DNA of 64,000 nt, from assembly GCA_963742865.1 (NCBI GenBank), contig CAVUNW010000016.1, positions 124,001 through 188,000 of the forward strand, given 5' to 3'. Positions 35,597-44,886 of the stretch are shown piece after piece. Under the pieces are notes generated by a model, which had not been told where the DNA came from, searched no databases, and saw only the letters and a list, made by a program, of their open reading frames with translations. The first letter of the stretch is position 1, and each line of letters starts with the position of its first letter. The stretch comes from Bog-532 sp963742865 (GTDB lineage Bacteria; Actinomycetota; Actinomycetes; Streptosporangiales; Streptosporangiaceae). Made by a program: the position numbers and the translations under genes.

Positions 35597-37197
35597 GAAT
35601 GCCGTACCTCCTTGGGCAGGCTGAATCGGATTGACTCCGTCGTGGTGACGCGCTCGCCCACGTCCACGGGACCGAGCCCGCTGAGCGCGTCGATGATCTC
35701 GCTGACCACGGCCGGCGGCGCCGACGCACCTGCGGTCAGCCCGATGGTGGACACCCCAGCCAGCCAGCCGAGCTGGATGTCCTCCGGGCCGTCAATCAGG
35801 TGAGCGGGAGTTCCCGCCCTCTCGGCGGTCTCCACCAGCCGCCGGGAATTCGATGAGTTCGCCGACCCGGCCACGAGCACCAGCCCGGACTCGGCCGCAA
35901 CCGCACGGACGGCCTGCTGGCGGTTGGTCGTGGCGTAGCAGATGTCGTCGCTGCCCGGCCCGCGGGCGGCCGGGAACCGGTCCAGCAGGGCGCCGGCCAC
36001 CCCCTCGGCCTCATCCGCGGCCAGCGTCGTCTGCATGAGGTAGGCGACCTTCCCGTCGTCTCGCGGCCGCAGCGCCGCGACGTCCTCCGGCGTCTCGACC
36101 AGCACGGTGGATCCGGGCGCCTCGCCGAGCGTGCCCTCCACCTCTTCGTGGCCGTGGTGGCCGATCAGCGCGACCAGGTAGCCGTCCGCGGCGAACCGCA
36201 GCGCCTCCTTGTGCACCTTGGCCACCAGCGGGCAGGTGGCGTCGACCACGGACAGCTCGCGGCGCGCCGCCTCCTGCCGCACCGCGGGCGAGACGCCGTG
36301 CGCCGAGAACACCACCGGCGCGCCGTCGGGCACCTCATCCAGCTCGTCCACGAAGATGGCGCCGCGCTGCTCTAGGTCGTGCACGACATGGGTGTTGTGC
36401 ACGATCTGCTTGCGCACGTAGACCGGCGACCCGCGCTGGGCCAGCACGCGCTCGACGATCTCGATGGCACGCTCCACGCCGGCGCAGAACGACCGTGGCC
36501 CGGCCAGCAGCACCTGCCGCGGGCCGCACGCGGCGGACCAGCGGTCCAGCACGGGGGCGGCGGCGCGCAGCGACCGGAGCGCCGACAGCCCCCCGGCCAG
36601 CACGCCCGGGTGCAGCAGCGGCCGGTCCGCGGTGTCGGAGATGGCCCGGATGACGGCCAGCGGACGGTCACCCGCGGCGGCCGCGAGCAGAGCCGATTCC
36701 ATGTCGGCCGCCGTCATCCCCTTCTGCGCGAGCAGGTTCCGTTCTGCATCGCGGACCAGATGATCGACGGTGGCGACACGGCCCGTGCGGACCCGCAGGC
36801 CCGCCCGCCGCAGCTCACCGGCCAGCAGCGGCGCGGACGGCGAGCGCAGCGCGGGACCGTCGCCGGGACCCGCGTCGCCGACGCTGGTGACCTCGGTGGC
36901 CACGACCAGGTTGCCCGGCCTGAGCTCCGGCGCCAGGCCGGCGGCCGTGCCGGTGATGGCCAGCATGCCGAACGGACCTGGGCGGAGCTTTTCCGCCTGG
37001 CTGGCGGCTCGTGGGCGGCCGTAACCCGTGCGCGTGACGGTGGGCGATTCGGCGCCGGGCCGGCTGGGGCCGTCGCCGCCCCGGGCACTGTCGCGCAGGC
37101 CCCGGCGGACGGCGCGCGCTTCGAAGCGCAGCGGCGCGCACACCAGCAGCGGGCCGGTCGTTGATTCGGGCGGCGGTGAGTGGATCGGCTCGGTCAT
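35593..37197 (-). CDS. HpnG-like nucleosidase fused to IspH (HMBPP reductase)
   Basis: An intact 534-residue fusion. Residues about 15-225 resemble the phosphorylase superfamily member HpnG (LLVCAPLRFEARAVRRGL, GMLAITGTAAGLAPELRPGNLVVATEV, GMTAADMESALLAAAA), which removes adenine from adenosylhopane. Residues about 226-534 are a complete IspH/LytB: RSFCAGVERAIEIVE, IVHNTHVVHDLEQRGAIFVDEL, VDATCPLVAKVHKEA, GHHGHEEVEGTLGE and DDICYATTNRQQAV, with all three iron-sulphur cysteines. IspH makes IPP and DMAPP in the MEP pathway. One protein therefore joins precursor supply and side-chain processing. The ATG overlaps the shc stop and its stop overlaps hpnH, giving tight coupling. Confidence 0.9.
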   Translation of the reverse strand: MTEPIHSPPPESTTGPLLVCAPLRFEARAVRRGLRDSARGGDGPSRPGAESPTVTRTGYGRPRAASQAEKLRPGPFGMLAITGTAAGLAPELRPGNLVVATEVTSVGDAGPGDGPALRSPSAPLLAGELRRAGLRVRTGRVATVDHLVRDAERNLLAQKGMTAADMESALLAAAAGDRPLAVIRAISDTADRPLLHPGVLAGGLSALRSLRAAAPVLDRWSAACGPRQVLLAGPRSFCAGVERAIEIVERVLAQRGSPVYVRKQIVHNTHVVHDLEQRGAIFVDELDEVPDGAPVVFSAHGVSPAVRQEAARRELSVVDATCPLVAKVHKEALRFAADGYLVALIGHHGHEEVEGTLGEAPGSTVLVETPEDVAALRPRDDGKVAYLMQTTLAADEAEGVAGALLDRFPAARGPGSDDICYATTNRQQAVRAVAAESGLVLVAGSANSSNSRRLVETAERAGTPAHLIDGPEDIQLGWLAGVSTIGLTAGASAPPAVVSEIIDALSGLGPVDVGERVTTTESIRFSLPKEVRHS

Positions 37198-39203
37198 CGA
37201 GTGCCTCCCGGTGTGTGCCCGGAGGTCGGGGCCCGCCCGGATGAGGGTGGTCCGCCCAGGGCTTCCCGCACGTAGCGGCCCAGCGCACTGACCGGGAACG
37301 CCAGCCGGTAGAGGTGGTAGTTGATGTAGAAATCGCCGGGGAACCCGGTGCCGGTGAACTCCGGCTCGTCCCAGGAACCGTCGGCGCGCTGGGTGGCGGC
37401 CAGCCAGGCGGCCCCGCGTTCCACCGCGCGGTCCGCGCCCCCGGCCGCCAGCAGCGCCAGCAGCGCCCAGGCCGTCTGGGAGGCGGTCGAGGTGCCGCGC
37501 CCGGCCAGCGCGGGGTCGTCGTAGGACCGCAGGTCCTCACCCCATCCGCCGTCCGGGTTCTGGCGGGCTTCGAGCCACGCGACCGCGCGGCGGATGGCCG
37601 GCTTGGACGGGAGCACCCCCGCGGCGATGAGCGCCGGGACGGCCGCGCCGGTGCCGTAGATGTAGTTCGCGCCCCAGCGCCCGAACCAGGAGCCGTCCGG
37701 TTCCTGGTGGCGCAGCAGCCAGACCACGCCGCGCCGGGCGGCCTTGCTGGCGGCCAGGCCCTCGGCGGCCAGGGCCTCGACGATGTGCGCGGTGACGTCC
37801 GCCGACGGCGGGTCGATCACCGCGCCGAAGTCGCAGAACGGCAGCTTGGTGACGATCTCGCGGGTGTTGTCGGCGTCGAACGCCCCCCACGCGCCGTCCT
37901 TGGACTGCATGCCGGTCAGCCAGCGCACCGCCCGGTCGATGGCCGGCCGCACGCTCGCCGGGGCCGGCAGCGCGACCCGGCGCAGCGCGAGGATGACCTC
38001 GGCGGTGTCGTCGGTGTCGGGATAGTAATCGTTGTCAAACTCGAACGACCACCCACCAGGGGCCAGGTCCGGCCGGCGCACCTGCCAGTCGCCCGGGCCG
38101 GGCATCTCCTCCCCGAGCACCCACTCGGCCGCCTTGACCATGGCCGGATGGTCGGCGGGCAGGCCCGCGTCGGCCAGCCCGACCATCACCAGCACGGTGT
38201 CCCAGACCGGTGACTGGCACGCCTCGAGCCGGTGCACCGGGCCTTCGGGCGAGTCTTCCTTGACCGTGAACCGGTCCAGGCCGGCCAGGCCGCGCGCGAT
38301 GATCGGGTGGTCCAGGCGGTGGCCGAGCAGGCTGAGGCCGATCAGCGAGTACACCCAGGGCGGCTGGATGCCGCCCCAGCAGCCGTCGCGCTCCTGCCGG
38401 GCGATGACCCAGTCCGCACAGCGGCGCAGCGCGGCCCGCCGCACGGCCCGGGCCGGACGGCCCGCCCGGCCGATCAGGGCCCGGCGCTCGTAGGCGTGCA
38501 TGACCTGGTCGAGGCGGTCGAAGAGCTTCGCCCACGGGTCGCTGGGGCGGCCATGCGGCGTCACGCCGGTGCGCAGCTCCGGGATGCCGAACGGCAGCTT
38601 GCGGACCGGGCGCTGGGAGCTGACGATCGCCAGCGCGACGATGGTCTGCCGGGCCCAGCAGCCCCAGTCGTAGATGTTGAGCGGGAACCAGGCCGGCAGG
38701 TAGATCAGCTCCGGCGGGATGACCGGCAGGTCGTCCCAGGGCCACTCACCGAACATGGCCATCCAGATGCGGGTGAAGACGCGGCTCGCCTCCAGGCCGC
38801 CCTGGGCGCGGATCCACTCCGCGGCCCGGCCCATGTGCGGCGCGGACGGCTCGTCGCCGGCCAGCCGCAGCGCGACGTAGGCCTCGATCGTGGTCGACAG
38901 GTCGCCCGGGCCGCCGTAGAAGTTGGCCCAGGTGCCGTCGGGCCGCTGCTGGGAGCGGATCCAGCGCGCTTCGGCGGCGGTGTGCCCGGCGTCCCCGGCC
39001 CCGAGGAACTCCCGCATCAGCAGGTCCTCGGCGTCCATGGTGACGTTGGTCTCGAGCTCGCCCTGCCACCAGCCCTGCTCGTGCTGCAGGCCGAGCAGGT
39101 GATCACGGGCGCGCGCGAGTGCCTCGCGGGCCGCCTCGGGCGCTGGGCGCTCCGGGCCCGCCGGGCCGTCCGCCATGTCGCCGCGCGCGTGCGTGACCGT
39201 CAT
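37194..39203 (-). CDS. shc: squalene-hopene cyclase
   Basis: A 669-residue class II terpene cyclase. The catalytic acid motif DTDDTA is at about residues 396-401. Several QW repeats are visible (QRPDGTWANFYGG, QERDGCWGG, QSKDGAWGAFD, QEPDGSWFGRWG, QNPDGGWGED, QRADGSWDE). It is a monotopic membrane enzyme that folds squalene into hopene and hopanol. The start MTVTHARGD (39201-39203) is preceded by AGGAGG at 9 bases. Its stop overlaps the hpnG-ispH start. There is a 139-base gap to the upstream prenyl synthase gene. Confidence 0.96.
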   Translation of the reverse strand: MTVTHARGDMADGPAGPERPAPEAAREALARARDHLLGLQHEQGWWQGELETNVTMDAEDLLMREFLGAGDAGHTAAEARWIRSQQRPDGTWANFYGGPGDLSTTIEAYVALRLAGDEPSAPHMGRAAEWIRAQGGLEASRVFTRIWMAMFGEWPWDDLPVIPPELIYLPAWFPLNIYDWGCWARQTIVALAIVSSQRPVRKLPFGIPELRTGVTPHGRPSDPWAKLFDRLDQVMHAYERRALIGRAGRPARAVRRAALRRCADWVIARQERDGCWGGIQPPWVYSLIGLSLLGHRLDHPIIARGLAGLDRFTVKEDSPEGPVHRLEACQSPVWDTVLVMVGLADAGLPADHPAMVKAAEWVLGEEMPGPGDWQVRRPDLAPGGWSFEFDNDYYPDTDDTAEVILALRRVALPAPASVRPAIDRAVRWLTGMQSKDGAWGAFDADNTREIVTKLPFCDFGAVIDPPSADVTAHIVEALAAEGLAASKAARRGVVWLLRHQEPDGSWFGRWGANYIYGTGAAVPALIAAGVLPSKPAIRRAVAWLEARQNPDGGWGEDLRSYDDPALAGRGTSTASQTAWALLALLAAGGADRAVERGAAWLAATQRADGSWDEPEFTGTGFPGDFYINYHLYRLAFPVSALGRYVREALGGPPSSGRAPTSGHTPGGTR

Positions 39204-39342
39204 GCCGCTGTCTTCCTCCTGCCCTCTGAACCCCGTAAATCCCGTCACCGGGCGTCTGCCCCATCCCGCCTGCGTTCTTTCCGGGGATGAGTCCCGGTCC
39301 CTGTTCCTGCTTCCCGCCGCCGGCCTGCCCGCCCGGCGGCCG

Positions 39343-40359
39343 TTACCACTGCCGGGCCGTGATGAACTCCGCGATCGCCATGAACTCGGCCCGTACGTCC
39401 TCGGGGATGTCGGCCTCGCCGAGGCATTTGCTGGCCGACCTGAGCTGGGAGTCCGCCTCGGCCTCGGCCCAGCGCCGGCCGCCCGCGGCCTCGACGAGCC
39501 CGGCCGCGCGGGCCAGGTCCTCCTCGCTCAGTTCCTCCGGGCGGGCGAGCAGTTCGGCCAGTTCCCGGCCCTCGGGGGTGCCGCTGTTCAGCGCCGCGAC
39601 CACCGGGAGCGACTTCTTGCGCGCCCGCAGGTCGGACTGGACCGGCTTGCCGGTGACCTCGGGTGCGCCCCAGATCCCCAGCAGGTCGTCGGTGAGCTGG
39701 AACGCCTGCCCGATGTGGGCCCCGAAGCCGGCCAGCCCCATGGCCAGCGACGGCGCCGCCCCGGCGTGAATGGCGCCGATGCTGCACGCGCAGGCCATCA
39801 GCGCGGCGGTCTTGTCCCCGGCCATCTCCAGGCATTCGGTCAGGCCGACGTCGTCCCGCTTCTCGAAGGCGAGGTCCGCGCCCTGCCCGGCGATGAGCCG
39901 CTGCACCGCGACGGACAGGCACCGCGCCGCCCACAGTCCCTGCGGCGCGTTGTCCTCCAGCAGCAGTTCCTGCGCCAGCGCGAGCAGGGCGTCGCCGGCC
40001 AGGACGGCCGCGCCCACGCCGAATACCGTCCAGGCGGTGGGCCGGTGCCGGCGTTCGGCGTCGCCGTCCATGATGTCGTCGTGCAGCAGCGAGAAGTTGT
40101 GCACGAGTTCCACGGCCACGGCCGAGGTCACGCCGCGCTCGGACGGCGCTCCGGCCGCGCGCGCCGACAGCAGGGCCAGGGCCGGGCGCAGGGCCTTGCC
40201 CACCCCCTCGCCGGAGGGGTTGCCCTCGGCGTCGGTCATGCCGAGGTGGTAGGCGGCGACCGCCCGGACCTCGGGTGACAGCCGGGAGGTGGCCGCCTCC
40301 ATGGCCGGGCCGACGATGTCCCGGGCCAGCCCCACGCCGGCCGGTATCACGGCGGTCAC
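39343..40359 (-). CDS. polyprenyl diphosphate synthase of the hopanoid operon
   Basis: A 338-residue trans-isoprenyl diphosphate synthase. The first aspartate-rich motif is LLHDDIMDGDAERRHRP and the second LTDDLLGIWG, with KALRPALALLSA at the substrate site. It probably makes farnesyl diphosphate for squalene formation by HpnC/D/E. Chain length cannot be read with certainty. GTG 40357-40359 overlaps the hpnE stop (GTGA), which decides the start over the longer upstream frame. Confidence 0.9.
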   Translation of the reverse strand: MTAVIPAGVGLARDIVGPAMEAATSRLSPEVRAVAAYHLGMTDAEGNPSGEGVGKALRPALALLSARAAGAPSERGVTSAVAVELVHNFSLLHDDIMDGDAERRHRPTAWTVFGVGAAVLAGDALLALAQELLLEDNAPQGLWAARCLSVAVQRLIAGQGADLAFEKRDDVGLTECLEMAGDKTAALMACACSIGAIHAGAAPSLAMGLAGFGAHIGQAFQLTDDLLGIWGAPEVTGKPVQSDLRARKKSLPVVAALNSGTPEGRELAELLARPEELSEEDLARAAGLVEAAGGRRWAEAEADSQLRSASKCLGEADIPEDVRAEFMAIAEFITARQW

Positions 40360-41822
40360 GCGGTCGCTCCCACGTGCAGTCCCGGACCTGGCAGCGGGCT
40401 GCCCCCGCCCAGGCCGCCGAGTCCGCGTCTCAGCTCGATCGCCGCGTTCAGTCCGCTGCGCACCGCACCCTCCATCGTGTCCGGCCATCCGGTATCGGTC
40501 CATGCTCCCGCGAGCGTCAGGCCGGGCAGTGCGGTGGCCGCTTGCGGCCGCAGCCGCCCGCATCCCGGGCCCTGGCGGAACGTCGCCCGCCGCTCCCTGG
40601 TGACAAAGAATTCGCTGACCCGCGCGTCCCGCGCGCCGGGCAGCAGTCCGGCCAGGGCCGGCACGAACATGTCCCGCAGCTTGGCCGCGGGCACGTCCAC
40701 GTACGGTTCCGCCGCCGACAGCGACACCGCCAGGTACTGGCCGCGGCCGCTCGCGCCGAACCCGGAGATCTCGGTCCGGTCGAACAGCCACTGCACGGGT
40801 GAGTCCACGGCCGCCGCGAACGGCAGCCGGGTCACCCGGCGGTCGTAGATCACGTGCACGTTGATGATCGGCGACGTGCCCAGGTCCGCCCACGTCCCGG
40901 ACGGCACACCGGCGGCGGCCGGCACCAGCTTGGCGGCCGTGTACGCCGGCGTCGCGATGACCACGCCGTCGGCGGCGATGGTACCGCTGCCGTCGCGTCC
41001 GGCGTCACCCGCGTCCTCGTCCCCGTCGCCGGCACCGTCACCCCGGGCCAGCCGGACGACATACCCGGCCCCGGTCACCTCCACCGCGGCGGCCTTGACC
41101 CCCAGCTGGACCTCGGCACCGAGACGCCGGAGCAGCGCCAGGCCTGCCGTGCCGTGCAGCTCGCCGAGCGGCGCGAGCGGCACGCCGATGTCAGCGGCGT
41201 CCTTCTTGCCGAGCAGCGCGGTCTTGACGACGGTCGCGGCGAGCGCGAGGGACGCGTCGTCGCCGTCGATGTTGAGCGAGGAGACGGTGAACAGATCCCA
41301 GAGGACCCGCCGGGTCCGCTCATCCTGGCCGTGCGCCGTCAGCCAGTCCCCCAGCCGCTGCCGGTCGAGCGCGGGGTCGGCCGGGTCCAGCATCCGCATG
41401 GCGAGGGCGGCGCGGGTCACCCGGGCCCGTTCGGCCAGGGAGAGCAGCGGGTAACGGGCCAGCGACGCGCCCATGTGCAGCGGCCCGGGCAGCGCGTTCC
41501 GGCGGAGCTGCGCCCGGCCGTCCGGTGAGAGCACGGTGACGTCGAACCGGTCCTGGATGCGGACCGATCCGGTCATCCCCAGCCGGGCCAGCAGCCCGCG
41601 GTAGGCCGTGCAGCAGCGCAGGAACACGTGCTGGCCGGTGTCGACCACGAGCGCACCGCGGTTGAACGAGGTGGTGGCGCCGCCCAGCCGCGGCCGGGCC
41701 TCCAGCAGCGTGACCGCCGCCCCGGCCTCGGACAGCGCGATGGCCGCGGTGATCCCGGCCAGGCCGCCGCCGATCACCACCACGCGCCGCAGCCCGGCCG
41801 CGGGCCGCACCGGGGCGCTCAC
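40356..41822 (-). CDS. hpnE: hydroxysqualene dehydroxylase / squalene-associated FAD desaturase
   Basis: A 488-residue flavoprotein. The FAD dinucleotide motif is VVVIGGGLAGITAAIALSEAGAAVTLLEARPRLGGATTSF. Later segments are TGQHVFLRCCTAYRGLL, LLGKKDAADIGVPLAPLGELHG, and the C-terminal LTLAGAWTDTGWPDTMEGAVRSGL. It reduces hydroxysqualene to squalene in the HpnCDE route. GTG 41820-41822 overlaps the hpnD stop, which fixes the start. An inserted acidic Gly/Asp loop (GDGAGDGDEDAGDAG) is lineage-specific. Confidence 0.93.
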   Translation of the reverse strand: MSAPVRPAAGLRRVVVIGGGLAGITAAIALSEAGAAVTLLEARPRLGGATTSFNRGALVVDTGQHVFLRCCTAYRGLLARLGMTGSVRIQDRFDVTVLSPDGRAQLRRNALPGPLHMGASLARYPLLSLAERARVTRAALAMRMLDPADPALDRQRLGDWLTAHGQDERTRRVLWDLFTVSSLNIDGDDASLALAATVVKTALLGKKDAADIGVPLAPLGELHGTAGLALLRRLGAEVQLGVKAAAVEVTGAGYVVRLARGDGAGDGDEDAGDAGRDGSGTIAADGVVIATPAYTAAKLVPAAAGVPSGTWADLGTSPIINVHVIYDRRVTRLPFAAAVDSPVQWLFDRTEISGFGASGRGQYLAVSLSAAEPYVDVPAAKLRDMFVPALAGLLPGARDARVSEFFVTRERRATFRQGPGCGRLRPQAATALPGLTLAGAWTDTGWPDTMEGAVRSGLNAAIELRRGLGGLGGGSPLPGPGLHVGATA

Positions 41823-42748
41823 GGCTGTCCTCCCAGGCTGGCGCCCAGATTGGGCAGCAACGGCCGGGCCAGTGAGCGCACGGCCACCATGGCCTTCTGC
41901 CGCGGGGACAGCGAGAGCCGTCCGTGCAGGACCGCGGCGGGCTCGGCCGCGATGCGGTCCAGCAGCTTCCGGTAGATGCCGGCCATCGCGCCGGTGCACG
42001 CCGCGCTGCGCCCGTCGAGCATGGGCAGCAGCCGCATGCCGGTCGCGTACCAGTCCCGCGCGCGGCCGACCTCGAACTCGATGACCTGGACGAGCCGGGC
42101 CTCCTCGGCGGCGTCCGCGGCCGGCTCGGCCGCCGGGTCCGGATCACCGGCGGGCGGCTTCAGCGTGCACCCGAAGCGGTCGAGATCCTCGGCCGGAAGA
42201 TAGACACGGCCGTTGCGGTAGTCCTCGCGGATATCCCGCAGGATGTTCGTGAGCTGCAGGGCCACCCCGAGGGAGTCGGCCAGCGGCTCGGCCACGGCCA
42301 TGTCCGCCGCCCCGAAGACACCGAGGGACAGACGGCCGATGGATCCGGCGACGCAGCGGCAGTAGTACCGCAGGTCGTCGAAGGTGCCGTAGAAGGTGCC
42401 GTTGACGTCGGCGACGCAGCCGTCGATAAGCTCGCCGAACGCCTGCATGGGCACGGGAAACCGCTGGCCGGCGTCGGCCAGCGCGACGAGGACCGGATCG
42501 CGGCGGGGGGCGGGGGCCCCGGGGCGCGTCAGGCCCAGCACCTCGGCCCGGGCTTCCTCCAGCTCCGCCAGCTTGGCCTGAGCCGCCATCGTCCCGTCGC
42601 CGATGTCGTCGATCCGGCGGGCGAAGGCATAGAGAGCGGCGAGAGCCTGCCGCTTGCCGACGGGCAGCAGCCGGATGCCGTAGGCGAAGTTACGCGCCTG
42701 CGACCAGGTGATCTCCTCGCAGGCCCGGTAGGCCTCGGCCGTGTCCAT
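41819..42748 (-). CDS. hpnD: presqualene diphosphate synthase
   Basis: A 309-residue squalene/phytoene-synthase-fold enzyme: ITWSQARNFAYGIRLLPVGKRQAL, the first aspartate motif AFARRIDDIGDG, YCRCVAGSIGRLSLGVFG, and the second motif LTNILRDIREDYRNGRVYLP. It condenses two farnesyl diphosphates to presqualene diphosphate. ATG 42746-42748 follows AGGTGAGG and lies 5 bases after the hpnC stop. Its TGA overlaps the hpnE start. Confidence 0.94.
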   Translation of the reverse strand: MDTAEAYRACEEITWSQARNFAYGIRLLPVGKRQALAALYAFARRIDDIGDGTMAAQAKLAELEEARAEVLGLTRPGAPAPRRDPVLVALADAGQRFPVPMQAFGELIDGCVADVNGTFYGTFDDLRYYCRCVAGSIGRLSLGVFGAADMAVAEPLADSLGVALQLTNILRDIREDYRNGRVYLPAEDLDRFGCTLKPPAGDPDPAAEPAADAAEEARLVQVIEFEVGRARDWYATGMRLLPMLDGRSAACTGAMAGIYRKLLDRIAAEPAAVLHGRLSLSPRQKAMVAVRSLARPLLPNLGASLGGQP

Positions 42749-42753
42749 CGTCC

Positions 42754-43650
42754 TCACCTCCCTCGCAGGTACGCACGGATTGCCTTGGCGGCCGTTTCCC
42801 GCTTGTCCGGCCGCGGCGTCATGCTCAGCACGTCGTGGCCGGAGGCCACGATCGCGGACAGGGCGGCCCGGCCGCCTGCCACGTAGCCCGCCACCGCCAG
42901 CCGCCCCCAGCCGCGCAGCATGCCGATGAGCGGTGCTCCCTCGTCGAGCAGGGCGGACGCGCGGGTGGCCTCATAGCCGATCAGCGCGCGGACGCGGGGT
43001 CCCGTCACGGGCGCCGCGAGATCGGTCTCCGTCACCCCGAACTGCTCCATGTCCTGCCGCGGCAGGTAGATCCGGCCCTTGCGGAGGTCCTCCGCCACGT
43101 CCTGCCAGTGCTCCACAAGCTGGAGAGCAGTGCAGATGTTATCGGAGAGCCGCTCACGCTCCGCGGACGCCGCCCCGAAGATGTGCAGCACCACGAGACC
43201 GACGGGGTTGGCGGACAGCCGGCAGTAGGCGGCCAGGTCCGCGTATGTCTCGTAGCGGGTGACGATCTGGTCCTGGCGGTTGGCCTGGATGAGGTCGAGC
43301 AGGGGCTGGGCGGGGATCCCGCACTCGGCCACCGTGACGGCCAGTTCGCGCAGCGCGGCCAGGCGCGGGGGGCTGCCGCCGTCGTAGATGCGCGCCACGT
43401 CGGCCTCGAGATCGTCCAGCAGCCGGGACCGGTCCGCGGGCGCTATCTCGTCCCCGATGTCGTCGGTCAGCCGCGCGAAGCCGTACAGCGCCATGAGGTG
43501 GCGCCGGTACCGGGCCGGCAGAATGCGCATGGCGACCGGGAAGTTCTCGGCAGGGGCCTGGGCCGCGGCCGCCAGCGAGATCTCCTCGGCGGTCCCGGGC
43601 TGGCCGACTGTGGCTGGCCCGTCTCCAGGTGGCCCGTCTCCAGGTGGCAC
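42754..43650 (-). CDS. hpnC: hydroxysqualene synthase
   Basis: A 298-residue member of the squalene/phytoene synthase fold: ENFPVAMRILPARYRRHLMALYGFARLTDDIGDE, CRLSANPVGLVVLHIFG and LQLVEHWQDVAEDLRKGRIYLP. It turns presqualene diphosphate into hydroxysqualene. It is the first gene of the seven-gene minus-strand hopanoid operon. GTG 43650 is the only in-frame start after an upstream stop near 43700 and has no clear ribosome site. The N-terminus carries a duplicated GPPGDG unit. Confidence 0.92.
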   Translation of the reverse strand: MPPGDGPPGDGPATVGQPGTAEEISLAAAAQAPAENFPVAMRILPARYRRHLMALYGFARLTDDIGDEIAPADRSRLLDDLEADVARIYDGGSPPRLAALRELAVTVAECGIPAQPLLDLIQANRQDQIVTRYETYADLAAYCRLSANPVGLVVLHIFGAASAERERLSDNICTALQLVEHWQDVAEDLRKGRIYLPRQDMEQFGVTETDLAAPVTGPRVRALIGYEATRASALLDEGAPLIGMLRGWGRLAVAGYVAGGRAALSAIVASGHDVLSMTPRPDKRETAAKAIRAYLRGR

Positions 43651-43753
43651 CGGGGCGGCCTGAGACCCCGCCGTGCCGGCGCATGCTCAGTACCGCTCGC
43701 GTTACCAGCCATGGTCCATAGTTTCGGGGTTGCCTCTGAATGAATGCAAACAA

Positions 43754-43782
43754 TGACACCCGCGTCACCTGACACGCGTGTC
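43754..43782 (-). promoter_or_regulatory. tandem palindromes upstream of hpnC
   Basis: TGACACCCGCGTCA (43754-43767, imperfect) and GACACGCGTGTC (43771-43782, perfect) lie side by side about 105-130 bases before hpnC. They share GACAC and GTGTC/GTC arms and could be a repressor operator for the hopanoid operon. Confidence 0.45.
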
Positions 43783-44568
43783 GGGGATTGGGCTATCGGG
43801 AGACGCCAGCGGACGTTTCCGCCGCGCCGCGCGGGACCGCGTTTAGCCTCGTAGCCAGGCACGTTTAACAGTCATCCCGGCGCGTTTTCGCGCCCCAGCA
43901 CATCAGAGTTTCATCGCAGTCGCAAGAGCGTAGCAGCCACACCCCAGTTAACAATTTGCACACACAAAGGTGCTGGTGATATAGGTCGGATAGTCCTCCG
44001 GCCCGGTCGGGCGCCGCCCCTGGATGCCGTTCTGAGCAGCAGCGTTCTACGCCCCACGACATCTGCGCGATATCGTTTGGATACAGAGCCGATATATATT
44101 CGACGCAGTACCGATGCAGATTTTTTGCCGGACGGCAATGCCCGGCGCAGGGCAAACGTCAACGCTGCGTACGCGATAGCCGACGGCCCGCACAATGCGC
44201 ACCCGCCATGACAGGTTACCGGCGCCCGGCTCGCCTTAGTGGGCCGTCAGGTATGCACTGCCGGGCCTGGGATACAGTTCCGCGTGACGTGTGACAGCGC
44301 CGGAAAACTACCGTCTATTCCGCCCCAAAGGCGTTACTAAGCGCTATGAAGTGATGGCAATTCCTGTTTCCCGCCAGATCCGGCGCCCAGCGGCTCTGGG
44401 CCCGGGCGGGAGACCGGCAAGCGACATCGCCTGTTCTCCTCGCGGACGTTTATGCGTAACGGTGTGGTACTCGGGTCACGGTTTGCTCGTTTCGCACGTT
44501 CTGATCCGTGCGATAGCGCTCGGGCCTGGCCGGGAGGTACCAGTGCGCGTGTCCGGACCGGCAACGGC
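43783..44568. other. gap of about 790 bases with no supportable gene
   Basis: Frames exist on both strands, for example minus 43865-44155, but none has a ribosome site, codon bias or known motif. The stretch is lower in G+C than the flanks. It probably holds the promoter of the hopanoid operon and the leader of the gene at 44569. Confidence 0.45.
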
Positions 44569-44864
44569 ATGCTGATCACCCGCGAGCACAACCCGCTGAT
44601 CGCGCACACCGCCGACGACATCGTCACCTCGGAGACCGGGCTGTACGGAAGTTCGCACGGCCTGCCGATCGCGATGCCCGCTACCGCAGCGTCGAGGCGC
44701 AACTGGAGGCGCTCGGCGCCGCCCGGGACGCGCTGGCGGCCCAGATGAGCGCGGACCTGCTCGGCGCCGCCTTCGGCGGCCGGCCGGTGGACGACATACA
44801 GGCGGCGAGCCTCATTGCCCGGGCCGACCGGCTGCTCGATCGCGCGGCGGCGCTGGCCCGCTAG
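44569..44864 (+). CDS. small helical hypothetical protein (one frameshift)
   Basis: From ATG 44569 the frame reads MLITREHNPLIAHTADDIVTSETGLYGSSHG. After one base shift near 44665 it continues DRDARYRSVEAQLEALGAARDALAAQM, LLGAAFGGRPVDDIQAASLIARADRLLDRAAAL and stops at 44862-44864. The second half is an antiparallel-helix or coiled-coil pattern. The start may lie further upstream: GGGAGG precedes GTG 44543, which would need another shift. The family is not recognised. Confidence 0.45.
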
Positions 44865-44886
44865 CTGCTGGCTGCTGGCTCCGGGG

